A stretch of 64,000 bases of DNA from positions 682,001 through 746,000 of the forward strand of contig CAUVYA020000002.1 in the NCBI GenBank assembly GCA_963556045.3, in the 5' to 3' direction. Both the position numbers and the translations under genes were made by a program. The notes below the pieces were generated by a model, which saw nothing but the letters and a program-made list of their open reading frames with translations, had not been told where the DNA came from and did not search any database. This document shows, in pieces, positions 53,417-62,118 of this stretch. Position 1 is the first letter of the stretch. Each line of letters begins with the position of its first letter. The DNA comes from UBA4781 sp963556045. GTDB taxonomy: Bacteria; Chloroflexota; Anaerolineae; Anaerolineales; Anaerolineaceae.

Positions 53417-54244
53417 TTAAACTCTATATCCGTATTTATCAGCTTGTTTAGTAAAGACCATCCACCCGATCAATATCATCCCGATCGAAAGACCTGCTCC
53501 AATCAACCATTGCTGGCTAGTCGGAAATATGCCTTCATAGATAACCATCCTGAACAATCGCAATATGTGAAAGAGAGGATTCAATTTTAGGATCCATCCA
53601 CCCAGAATGTCATAGTAAATATCTTCTGGGAACATGATGGGTGTCATATACATCCAGGCTGTTAGAAGGATAGGGTACATCTCGCTCAAGTCTGGGAAAA
53701 TAACCACATAGGATGATAGAAGCAAACCAACTCCCAATGCAAACCCGGCAAGGATCAAGATCGCTGCCGGTAACGCAACCAGTGAGAGGCGAAAAGGGAC
53801 ATGGAGAACCAGCATGATCAAGAATAATGGAACCAGCGAAAAGAGCAGATTGATAATGCCCGAGAAAATGGTAGAAACAACAAAACCGGCTTTGGGAATA
53901 TAGGAACGCTGGAAAAGACCGCTGCCCCACAACATAGAATTCATACAGCCGGTTGTGGTCTGACTGAAGAACTGCCAGCCCAATAACGCGGAAAGGAGAT
54001 ATACCGGATAAGCTTCGGTTCTATTGAACACTCGGGAAAAAACCACAGACATGACGATCATGATGCCCAGGGGATTCAACATAGTCCAGGCAATACCCAG
54101 TATGGAACGTTTATACCGAGTGATAATATTACGCCTGGCTAATTGCATGATCAAATCTTTATATTGAAATAATGCAAGCAATTCTTCGATAGCAGGATGT
54201 TTTCTTTTGGTACTATCGTAAATCGGTTTTTTTGTTTGCTCCAC
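53417..54244 (-). CDS. Polysaccharide ABC exporter permease (Wzm/TagG type)
   Basis: A 275-residue ABC-2-type permease with six transmembrane helices and the cytoplasmic N-terminal segment QYKDLIMQLARRNIITRYKR typical of Wzm/TagG. Start codon choice is uncertain: in-frame TTG (54274) and GTG (54271) lie within or at the -10 element, whereas the GTG at 54244 follows AAGAGG by nine bases. I take the latter. First gene of the operon that continues with the ATPase and rmlC-B-A-D. Confidence 0.85.
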   Translation of the reverse strand: MEQTKKPIYDSTKRKHPAIEELLALFQYKDLIMQLARRNIITRYKRSILGIAWTMLNPLGIMIVMSVVFSRVFNRTEAYPVYLLSALLGWQFFSQTTTGCMNSMLWGSGLFQRSYIPKAGFVVSTIFSGIINLLFSLVPLFLIMLVLHVPFRLSLVALPAAILILAGFALGVGLLLSSYVVIFPDLSEMYPILLTAWMYMTPIMFPEDIYYDILGGWILKLNPLFHILRLFRMVIYEGIFPTSQQWLIGAGLSIGMILIGWMVFTKQADKYGYRV

Positions 54245-54273
54245 TACTCTATACCTCTTTTTTTTCGTCACCA

Positions 54274-54279
54274 ATTATA
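54274..54279 (-). promoter_or_regulatory. -10 element of the exporter-rml operon
   Basis: On the reverse strand CAGTATAATTGG has a consensus hexamer. Transcription would start near 54267, leaving about 23 bases to the GTG at 54244. Confidence 0.5.
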
Positions 54280-54383
54280 CTGGAGATAAGACACTTTCCA
54301 GAAATATCTATCTGATCTGGATAAAGTATCATAGAATAATTAGCAAAGGCATGCTGAATAATAAACTCTTGTAACCGATCAAA

Positions 54384-55505
54384 ATGAAAATACTTTATTT
54401 TGCCAACACCGACTGGTTCCTCTATAATTATAGTCTTTCTCTTTTTAAGTTCATGCAGGCTAAAGGGCATGAGATCTGTTTATTTTCCCCGAATGGACCA
54501 TACAGTGAATTTCTGATAAAAGAAAACTTCACGTGGCAGGAATTTCCTTTATCAAGAAAAGGGATGAATCCATTTACAGAACTTCGATCCATACGGCAAT
54601 TCCAAAAAGTACTTTCGAACAACCCGCCCGATATTTTGCATAATTTCACACTGAAAAGTGTATTATATGGATCTCTGGCTGCCAGGAAATTCAAACACAT
54701 CAAAACCGTCAACACTATCACCGGAATGGGTTTCCTTTTCATCAATAATGACATTCGCACGAGCATCATACGAGCTTTTTTGATACCCTTCTTACGCTAC
54801 GCGTTGAAAGAGACAATGGTTTTTTTCCTCAATACGACCGATCGAGATTATTTCTTGAAACGACAGATCATCAAACCGGAACAGGCAAGAATCATCAACG
54901 GGGCTGGAGTGGATGTTTCTTTATACTCACCAGAAAAACCAGTACAAAAAGAAAAGAAACCTACCATCATCTTTCCCGCACGCCTTCTCAAAGATAAAGG
55001 TATCTATGAATTCGTAGAAGCTGCTCGTATCACCAAAAAACAGCATTCTGAATGTATTTTCGCGCTGGTGGGATCTATTGATAACGGCAATCCCTCTTCT
55101 ATCAGTGAAGATGAATTAAACGCATGGCTTAGAGAAGGCACCGTCGAGTGGTGGGGGTGGCAAGATGAAATGGTAAAAGTGTATCAGCAGACATCGATTG
55201 TGTGCTTACCCTCGTATCGGGAAGGACTGGCTACCAGTCTATTAGAAGCTGCGGCTTGTGCAATCCCGATCATCACAACTGATGTGCCCGGTTGTCGTGA
55301 GCTGGTCAAGAATAACGTAACCGGTTTTATCGTACCCACCCACGACGCACAGGAATTGGCAAGGTGTATAATCTACATGGTCGAACACCCATCACAATCA
55401 ATAGAAATGGGATCGCGAGCAAGAGATTTCATTATTGAGAAGTATTCACAAGATACAGTGAACACCGATATTTATCAAACATACATGGAATTGGGCAAGG
55501 TTTAA
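54384..55505 (+). CDS. Family-4 glycosyltransferase
   Basis: A 373-residue GT-B enzyme that adds a sugar to a lipid-linked acceptor. Features include the N-terminal FANTDWFLYNYSLSLFKFM segment, NTITGMGFLF, the GT4 nucleotide-sugar site FPARLLKDKGIYEFVEAA and the C-terminal SYREGLATSLLEAAACAIPI with the EGL-x-S/T-LLEA pattern. Donor and acceptor are unknown. First of three forward polysaccharide genes; its stop is one base from the next start codon. Confidence 0.9.
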   Translation: MKILYFANTDWFLYNYSLSLFKFMQAKGHEICLFSPNGPYSEFLIKENFTWQEFPLSRKGMNPFTELRSIRQFQKVLSNNPPDILHNFTLKSVLYGSLAARKFKHIKTVNTITGMGFLFINNDIRTSIIRAFLIPFLRYALKETMVFFLNTTDRDYFLKRQIIKPEQARIINGAGVDVSLYSPEKPVQKEKKPTIIFPARLLKDKGIYEFVEAARITKKQHSECIFALVGSIDNGNPSSISEDELNAWLREGTVEWWGWQDEMVKVYQQTSIVCLPSYREGLATSLLEAAACAIPIITTDVPGCRELVKNNVTGFIVPTHDAQELARCIIYMVEHPSQSIEMGSRARDFIIEKYSQDTVNTDIYQTYMELGKV

Positions 55506-55506
55506 A

Positions 55507-56592
55507 TTGAATTATAGCAACCTGATGGTTAATATTCTTGCTGGATTATTACTGGGCGCCATTTTATCACCCCTTGCCACTAAGGCAGCTAATAAACTCA
55601 AACTCATTGATGACCCACGGTCATCACCACGCAAAATCCATAACAAGCCTACTCCCTGTGCTGGCGGCATGGTTTTAATCATCGGATTGGTGATCGCCAT
55701 CGCGGTACGATTCACCGGTTTTGATTCAGATATCATAAAGATCATTGCAGCAGGGTCGATTGTTTTTGCAACTGGATTAATCGATGATCATAAAAGCATT
55801 ACCGTATTCCAAAAATTCCTTGGACAATTTTTAGCGACCACAGTGATGATCCTCCTGGGAATACATGTTCAAATCTTTGAAGGTTTATTATTGCCTGTTC
55901 AGCTATCCGCTACGACTGCACTGATCCTAGACATTCTCATCACTTATATTTGGGTAATTGGTTTGTCTAACGCATTCAATTTTATTGATAGTATGGATGG
56001 ATTGGTCGTTCAGCTTTCACAGATCGCAGTTGGGTTAATGGGTATCAGCGCCGTCGCTTACGGTCAGCCCAGCATCGCAGCACTGATGATTTTCTTGCTG
56101 GGTCTTCTGGTCGCGATGTCCGTATTCAATTCCTACCCTGCTGTATACTTTCTGGGGGATTCCGGTTCGCTATTTCTGGGATTCATCCTATCGGCAGTCT
56201 CGATCATACTGAATCCTGTTGATCTACCGCAAGCATCCAGCTGGTTCTTTCCAATCATGTTCTTTACAGTCCCTCTTTTTGATATGTTCCTGGTGGTTTT
56301 TTCTCGGATCAGGCACAAGGTCAAATTCTATAAAGCCAGCACCGACCATACTTACCACCGTTTGTGCAGGCTGGGGCTTTCGAGTTTTCGCGCGATAGAA
56401 GTGATGAAACTGGAATCCATATTCTGGAGTATCCTGGGGATGATCGCCATTTATCAGACACCCCTGATCGCAAATATCTTTTTTGCATTATTTCTCATTA
56501 ATTTCATCATCTCCTTTATATATTTGGATTCTTCGCCAAAAGCAACGAACGCAAATACCAACGAAGAGCGAAATATCTTTTATGGACCGTAA
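55507..56592 (+). CDS. Undecaprenyl-phosphate sugar-1-phosphate transferase (WecA/TagO-like)
   Basis: Starts lipid-linked polysaccharide by moving a sugar 1-phosphate to undecaprenyl phosphate. The 361-residue protein has about ten transmembrane helices and the motifs LIDDPRSSPRKIHNKPTP, NFIDSMDGL and FLGDSGSLFLGF, plus DHTYHRL, found in WecA/TagO/MraY. It lies in a polysaccharide cluster, so WecA/TagO function is more likely than MraY. Start is a TTG at 55507 after AAGG; an ATG at 55525 is the alternative. Confidence 0.88.
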   Translation: MNYSNLMVNILAGLLLGAILSPLATKAANKLKLIDDPRSSPRKIHNKPTPCAGGMVLIIGLVIAIAVRFTGFDSDIIKIIAAGSIVFATGLIDDHKSITVFQKFLGQFLATTVMILLGIHVQIFEGLLLPVQLSATTALILDILITYIWVIGLSNAFNFIDSMDGLVVQLSQIAVGLMGISAVAYGQPSIAALMIFLLGLLVAMSVFNSYPAVYFLGDSGSLFLGFILSAVSIILNPVDLPQASSWFFPIMFFTVPLFDMFLVVFSRIRHKVKFYKASTDHTYHRLCRLGLSSFRAIEVMKLESIFWSILGMIAIYQTPLIANIFFALFLINFIISFIYLDSSPKATNANTNEERNIFYGP

Positions 56593-59218
56593 ACAACGCA
56601 TTCTCTCCTTTCTCTCTATCATTATTACCGTATGCTGTACCATTTTTTTAATTGGAATCCCAAGCGAAGAGAAGAGCACTTTTCTATTCGGTTATTCAGC
56701 AAAACGTCTTGCTCTTTTCGTTTTTTTTCTCATCATGGGCTTTTGCCAGATTTATCTGGTTTGCCTGCACAAGAATCACCGTGCGAGGCTTTGGATAGAC
56801 AAACTCAACCAGCAGATCAGATCGAACAAAATATGGTCGTTCATGCTGGGAATGGCACTCATCGTGAGCTGGTACTATACATTTCTACCAGTAGGGAACT
56901 TCCAGGGCAATCAAGCAGTTTTTGAACGACTTAAACCCGTCATTGTGTGGGTCTTCCTTCAGGGTTTGATCTGGTTCAGCCGGTCGATCGAGATACCGTG
57001 GAAAGGGATCTTCAAATCTTCGCAACAAAAAAAGGACCTTGTTCCCAGCATTATCTTCATCCTCATAGCAAGCGTTATCTGGATCACCATCGCTCAAACC
57101 AATACCGGACTGGAGGGAGATGTTTTCTGGGATAGCCTGGGAGTGCCGATCACGATCACGCAGGTGGTGGCTACGGTCTACCTCCTCGCCATCTTTCGTT
57201 CCACGATCGGTGAGAAATTCGGCACTTCCAAACACATTGATACCATTCTTTTTGTTATTTTATGGATAGCAGCCGCAAGCCTGTGGATTGCAGCACCTCA
57301 ACGGACCTCCACCTTCAATCCGGGTCCCTTCCTGCCGAATGGTGAATTCTACCCAAATTCCGACGCCGAAACCTATGATGCCTGTGCTTACACCGCCATG
57401 CAGGGGCAACCTTACTGTGCGTTTGCTGAAAATGCGGTCAGCAAGCCAGTGTATACCGTTTTTCTATTTTTCCTGCATCTCATCAGTGGGAATAATTACG
57501 AGGTGCTGATCAACTTACAGGTCATCTTTATTGCCCTACTCCCAGCACTGGTATACATGATCGGAAAGGAGCTTCATTCTCGCTTTACCGGTTTATTGGC
57601 TGCATTGTTGATCATTATTAAGATCAATAATTCCATTATGCATTCACTGATCATCTGGACAGTTTCCCATCCAAAATTCATGATGAGCGAACCATTTCTA
57701 TCCGTTTTTCTGGCACTGCTCTGTCTCTTCATGATCAAGTGGTCTCGTGATCCACAGGGGAAACATATTTACCTCTATTTATCAGCAGCAATTTTAGGGT
57801 TGAGCACTCTGATCCGTGATAATGTATGGGCGCTACTGCCCATTTTCATGATCGTGATTTTTATCAGATCACAAGGAAATTTTTGGAAAAAACTGTTTCA
57901 CTTTGCACAATTTGGTTTCATCTGCCTGCTCATCATCGTCCCATGGGCTATACGCAATATTTCGTACGGGTTAACACCCATTACAGCGTGGAGCAGTCTG
58001 CAGCATGTCATCTTTGAGAACCGCTATGGTATTGATACCGACCAACAAAGTTATGAATTAAATGAGCAGCAAATGATCTCTGCTTCGTTCGAACTTAGCA
58101 GAGAACCAGTTCGTTCTTTCAGGATGGAAAAGAACAACAATGCGGGTGTTGCCGATACTATGTACTGGCACGATAACTCATCTTCAATTCACAAAGAAGT
58201 ATCTTCATCGAGCGCGGATTCCGGAAAAATCCAGCAATCCTCAAAATTCAATACCATCATTTCTTCCACTGTTAACCATCTGCTGCATAACTTCTTAGCA
58301 ATATTTTTATCTCTCCCCATGACCTTTCAGACAGGAAGCGTGGAGGATTTGATCTCAACAACATGGAAAATTTCACCCTGGACGCGAACCTGGGATGGAA
58401 CCCTGGATATACAGGCATTCTTCCTCATTGCTGTTAATCTCCTGATCGTTAGCATGGGCATCTTTGCTTTCAGGAAAAAAGGGAAACGGGAATACCTCAT
58501 TCCCGTTCTCATCCTGCTTACCTACCTTGCCGGAGTTGCCTTTGCTAAAACATCTGGCGGGCGATACATCGTACCCGTAGATTGGATCGTGCCTTTGTTT
58601 TATGCGAGTGGATTGGTCTACATCCTTGATTCAGTAAACCCACAAAAAGATATTGGATGGATCGAGAATAATGTGGAAGAGGATCATAATAAAAATAAGG
58701 GCAAATCACAAAAACCAGCATTATTTTTCCTTGTATTCTTTTTTGCTGTCAGTGTTGTGCTTCCTCTTACAGAGAAAATATATCCCAGTATGGAATTCAC
58801 AGAAACATACATGGAGTTTTTGAATTCCATCACCATGGCTGGTAATTCAGATTTTTCATCACCTTTTACAACAATGCAGGTAGAAGAATTTCTTGCACAG
58901 GATAATGCTGTTTTCCTTTCCGGTCAGGCTTTATATCCAAAAGTACTGGATCCTGAAGATGACAGCGCAACTGAATTTTTCCCTGCACAAATTCAACAGC
59001 CCTATTCCCTTGCTTTTACTTTACTTGACGGGAAACACAAAGACTCTATTTTTATACCCATTGATTCAGCTCAAATTACTTTTCCCCACGGGATAACCGC
59101 ATCCATTCTGGGCTGCAGGGTCGAGGATGATTTAGTCAAGGCAAAGGCAGTTATTTTAGGGAATGGAGAATTTATTTTCTACGCTCGTGATCTCAGTCCG
59201 TTAATTTGTGAGGAATAG
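56582..59218 (+). CDS. Large membrane protein, GT-C glycosyltransferase-like
   Basis: An 878-residue protein with many transmembrane helices. The loop after the first set of helices has PNSDAETYDACAYTAMQGQP, an acidic pair in the position used by GT-C enzymes of the PMT/GT39 type, followed by MIGKELHSRFTGLLAALLIII. A long soluble C-terminal part follows. It probably transfers sugars from a lipid donor outside the membrane. The ATG at 56582 overlaps the preceding stop by 11 bases; the open frame upstream overlaps that gene and is not used. Confidence 0.75.
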   Translation: MDRKQRILSFLSIIITVCCTIFLIGIPSEEKSTFLFGYSAKRLALFVFFLIMGFCQIYLVCLHKNHRARLWIDKLNQQIRSNKIWSFMLGMALIVSWYYTFLPVGNFQGNQAVFERLKPVIVWVFLQGLIWFSRSIEIPWKGIFKSSQQKKDLVPSIIFILIASVIWITIAQTNTGLEGDVFWDSLGVPITITQVVATVYLLAIFRSTIGEKFGTSKHIDTILFVILWIAAASLWIAAPQRTSTFNPGPFLPNGEFYPNSDAETYDACAYTAMQGQPYCAFAENAVSKPVYTVFLFFLHLISGNNYEVLINLQVIFIALLPALVYMIGKELHSRFTGLLAALLIIIKINNSIMHSLIIWTVSHPKFMMSEPFLSVFLALLCLFMIKWSRDPQGKHIYLYLSAAILGLSTLIRDNVWALLPIFMIVIFIRSQGNFWKKLFHFAQFGFICLLIIVPWAIRNISYGLTPITAWSSLQHVIFENRYGIDTDQQSYELNEQQMISASFELSREPVRSFRMEKNNNAGVADTMYWHDNSSSIHKEVSSSSADSGKIQQSSKFNTIISSTVNHLLHNFLAIFLSLPMTFQTGSVEDLISTTWKISPWTRTWDGTLDIQAFFLIAVNLLIVSMGIFAFRKKGKREYLIPVLILLTYLAGVAFAKTSGGRYIVPVDWIVPLFYASGLVYILDSVNPQKDIGWIENNVEEDHNKNKGKSQKPALFFLVFFFAVSVVLPLTEKIYPSMEFTETYMEFLNSITMAGNSDFSSPFTTMQVEEFLAQDNAVFLSGQALYPKVLDPEDDSATEFFPAQIQQPYSLAFTLLDGKHKDSIFIPIDSAQITFPHGITASILGCRVEDDLVKAKAVILGNGEFIFYARDLSPLICEE

Positions 59219-59320
59219 AAGACGCAAAATAGAAAAAGTGAATATTCATAAATTCCGATATTGTTGTTGAATTTTTCGACAATTAACATACAATTATATT
59301 GAGTTGATATAGGAGGAACA

Positions 59321-59863
59321 ATGAGAAAGCCATTAATATTTGCGATAATTTCCCTCGTTTGTCTCATGGTCATTTCGGTGGCTTGTAGTTACCCTTTTTA
59401 TCAGAGCGACGATGAAGAAGTTGTAATACCCACTCTGGCGCCTCAGGCAACCGCTGCAGCGGTAGAAGAGGAAGAAGATTCTGAGGAAGTGGAAGAAGAA
59501 GCTGTAAGCACATCTACCGCCATTCCCACTGCGGTAACGGTTGTGCTGGTGGATTGGGATGGACAATGGACAATTTGGATGGGTAGCAGCAGCAAGGCAT
59601 ATGTAATCGATTTCCTGGTTCAAGGAGATAAGATCAGTGGAACAACCGTTCTCACCAACCACAACTCCATTTCCCTCATAGGCACAATTCAACAGGATGG
59701 CAGTACGGTAAAAGGGGTCTGGGAGAATACGGATGGAACTTCTGGAGAATTCACCATGTACATGGGTGAAGCAGAAGACACGTTTACCGGACGTCTTAGC
59801 AGCAGTTCCGGTTTATGTGGGGTCAGAAAAGGCAGTATTAAACCTGCAACCTGTCTCGAATAA
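59321..59863 (+). CDS. Lipoprotein with C-terminal beta domain
   Basis: The 180-residue protein has a lipoprotein signal ending in SVAC (about residue 22), then a Glu-rich and Thr-rich linker (EEEEDSEEVEEEA), then a 95-residue beta-rich domain with WDGQWTIWMG and repeated turn motifs. Function unknown. AGGAGG precedes the ATG. It ends at a strong terminator just before the mraZ cluster. Confidence 0.75.
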   Translation: MRKPLIFAIISLVCLMVISVACSYPFYQSDDEEVVIPTLAPQATAAAVEEEEDSEEVEEEAVSTSTAIPTAVTVVLVDWDGQWTIWMGSSSKAYVIDFLVQGDKISGTTVLTNHNSISLIGTIQQDGSTVKGVWENTDGTSGEFTMYMGEAEDTFTGRLSSSSGLCGVRKGSIKPATCLE

Positions 59864-59880
59864 ACATTTACGAGGGCATT

Positions 59881-59915
59881 AACAAGAGGCGGATATCCCG
59901 CCTCTTGTTTTTTTA
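59881..59915 (+). terminator. Strong Rho-independent terminator
   Basis: Perfect 12-base arms AACAAGAGGCGG and CCGCCTCTTGTT around ATATC, followed by a T run. It isolates the lipoprotein from the division cluster. The next 240 bases hold no gene. Confidence 0.93.
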
Positions 59916-60155
59916 ACGACTTAAAAGCCTGATTTATTTTTATCACGTTACATATTGAATTCTCAACCGCTCTCATAATGGAAGCGATATGATGATAATC
60001 GGGCTTTCAGGTAATAAGAAGAACATCTACCAAATCCATTGTTTGATCTCTTTATGATTGCCAGCAATCCAGTTAAATAGCATTTCCTCTGTTTTTAACA
60101 CATATTTCAATCCATTTCTGAACAAAATAATTCGACCAAAATGGGTCAAAATAAC

Positions 60156-60220
60156 TTGAAATAACTCCCAAAATCATATATAATGTGGGAACAAGTGGAG
60201 AAAAATGGGTGAAAGTGGAG
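60156..60220 (+). promoter_or_regulatory. mraZ promoter with MraZ operator
   Basis: TTGAAA (60156-60161), a 17-base spacer and TATAAT (60179-60184) form a strong promoter. Directly downstream are four 5-base boxes at exact 10-base period: TGGGA 60186, TGGAG 60196, TGGGT 60206, TGGAG 60216. MraZ is known to bind TGGGN repeats with five-base spacers before its own operon, so self-repression is expected. Confidence 0.85.
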
Positions 60221-60238
60221 CGCCGGTAGAGACCGGCG
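60221..60238 (+). other. Hairpin in the mraZ leader
   Basis: CGCCGGT and ACCGGCG pair around AGAG immediately after the last operator box. It has no T run, so it is a leader hairpin rather than a terminator. Confidence 0.6.
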
Positions 60239-60265
60239 TTCTGGCTATTCCAAGAGGTAGAACAG

Positions 60266-60709
60266 ATGTTCTTTGGGCAGTACGACCATACAATTGATGA
60301 GAAAGGGAGGTTGACAATCCCTGCCCGCTTCCGGGATGATCTTCAGGAAGGTACCTACATCACTCTGGGATTCGATGATAACTTGATGTGTATGAGTCAG
60401 CATAATTTAGAGGTATTATCTCACAAATTACGCACACATAACATCATCGATCCTTCTGCACGCAAATTACGCCGCCTGTTCTATTCCTTTGGAGTTCTGA
60501 TTGAAACAGATAAATCCGGTCGCATTTTAATTCCACAGAATCTGCGCGATATGGTCAGCCTTGAGGATAACGTTGTCATCACGGGGGCGGGTGATTACTT
60601 TGAAATCTGGTCTGCATCGCAATGGAATTCAGAATCCGATCAGCTGCAAAATTCTGACTTAAAGGACAAGAAACTTGAGTATCTGGATCTCACCTTCGAG
60701 GAGCCATGA
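60266..60709 (+). CDS. mraZ: Transcriptional regulator MraZ
   Basis: A 147-residue AbrB-fold DNA-binding protein that controls its own division/cell-wall operon. Two SpoVT/AbrB-like halves are seen: MFFGQYDHTIDEKGRLTIPA and ETDKSGRILIPQNLRD, each with the conserved DxKGR/SGR turn. AGAGGT lies before the ATG. First gene of the cluster, coupled to rsmH by a four-base overlap. Confidence 0.96.
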   Translation: MFFGQYDHTIDEKGRLTIPARFRDDLQEGTYITLGFDDNLMCMSQHNLEVLSHKLRTHNIIDPSARKLRRLFYSFGVLIETDKSGRILIPQNLRDMVSLEDNVVITGAGDYFEIWSASQWNSESDQLQNSDLKDKKLEYLDLTFEEP

Positions 60710-61644
60710 AGCACATGAACCAGGCATTTCCTCATATTCCAGTGTTAAGCCGGGAAGTCCTCGCATATTTGAGTCCCACCAGCGGTGCCAGATATATGGA
60801 TGCCACACTTGGGGCTGGAGGACATGCTGAAGCGATCCTGAAAGCCAGCCAACCGGATGGGCAGTTGATCGGGCTGGATGTTGATGAAGATGCCCTCGCT
60901 ATTGCTGCCAGGCGACTTGCCGACTACAGTTCACGTTTTTTCCCTTTTCAATGTTCCTATACCCAACTGGAAGATCCATTACAACAGCTTCACTGGGATG
61001 GAATGAATGCCATCTTATTTGATCTGGGTGTTTCATCAATGCAAGTTGATTCCCCGTTGAGAGGGTTTTCCTTCCTGGAAGAAGGTCCATTGGATATGCG
61101 ATTCAATAAAAAGGGAAAAGTGACCGCCGAGTATATTGTCAACCAATGGCAAGAACACGATCTGGCTGCCATCCTGTGGGAATACGGGGAAGAACCGAAA
61201 GCACGTGCAATAGCAAAAGCCATCTGCGCAGCACGCCCCTTAAAAACAACCGGTGATCTTGCGAAGATCGCAGCATCTGTTTATCGTGGTCATCATGGAA
61301 AGATCCATCCCGCTACCAGAACCTTTCAGGCAATTCGCATCGCCGTAAATGAGGAATTAAGCGCTATCCATGATGGGATTAGTAAAGCAGTAGAATATCT
61401 CCTGCCCGGTGGAAAGATCGCGGTTATTTCTTTCCATTCACTTGAGGATCGGATCGTGAAAGAATTCTTTCGCCGCGAATCCAAAGATTGTATCTGTCCG
61501 CCGCAGCAGCCTACCTGCATTTGCGGACACAAAGCCTCTCTGGTTGTTTTGACAAAAAAACCTGTCACCGCCGGTGAAGATGAAATGAAAATAAATCCCC
61601 GATCACGCAGTGCAAAAATGCGAGTGGCACAAAAAACCGGATAA
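60706..61644 (+). CDS. rsmH: 16S rRNA (cytosine1402-N4)-methyltransferase
   Basis: Methylates C1402 of 16S rRNA. The 312 residues have the SAM-binding YMDATLGAGGHAEAIL, LFDLGVSSMQVD, and VISFHSLEDRIVKEFF, typical of RsmH (MraW). Second gene of the cluster. Confidence 0.96.
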   Translation: MKHMNQAFPHIPVLSREVLAYLSPTSGARYMDATLGAGGHAEAILKASQPDGQLIGLDVDEDALAIAARRLADYSSRFFPFQCSYTQLEDPLQQLHWDGMNAILFDLGVSSMQVDSPLRGFSFLEEGPLDMRFNKKGKVTAEYIVNQWQEHDLAAILWEYGEEPKARAIAKAICAARPLKTTGDLAKIAASVYRGHHGKIHPATRTFQAIRIAVNEELSAIHDGISKAVEYLLPGGKIAVISFHSLEDRIVKEFFRRESKDCICPPQQPTCICGHKASLVVLTKKPVTAGEDEMKINPRSRSAKMRVAQKTG

Positions 61645-61650
61645 AACAAT

Positions 61651-62118
61651 ATGGCAAAAAAACTGGTACAGGCATACAAACAGACTCCACGTAGGAAACA
61701 GATCCAAAAATTGGGTCTGTATGTGCTGCCTGTGGTCACCATTGGGACCGTTTTTGCTTTGTATCTTGTATTCAGCGCACAAGCAGCCGCAGCAGGGCTT
61801 GAAATCCAATCTTATGTCAGCACAAAAGAAGAACTGCAGCGCATCATCGCCAATGAAAACACACAGTTAGCCTGGTTGATTTCTCACACCAATATGTCCA
61901 AACAGGCTGAAGAACTGGGGTATGAACAAATCTCTGAAGAAAATATCTCATACATGGTTCTGCCATCGTACCCTGGGCGCAATATTAAGATCACCGCCCC
62001 TATTCCGGGCGCCGAGAAATCCACTGATGTACTGTTCAACTCTGCTTACCAGGAATCCTTATGGGATCTTTTTCAGAACCTGCTGTTCTCTGATGGCAAT
62101 GAGGGAGAGCAGCTATGA
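61651..62118 (+). CDS. ftsL: FtsL-like division protein
   Basis: A 155-residue bitopic protein: a basic cytoplasmic N-terminus, one membrane helix (LYVLPVVTIGTVFALYLVFS, about residues 28-47), then a predicted coiled coil. Position between rsmH and ftsI is the usual place of ftsL. Sequence similarity in this family is low, so the call rests on topology and position. The stop overlaps ftsI by four bases. Confidence 0.75.
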   Translation: MAKKLVQAYKQTPRRKQIQKLGLYVLPVVTIGTVFALYLVFSAQAAAAGLEIQSYVSTKEELQRIIANENTQLAWLISHTNMSKQAEELGYEQISEENISYMVLPSYPGRNIKITAPIPGAEKSTDVLFNSAYQESLWDLFQNLLFSDGNEGEQL

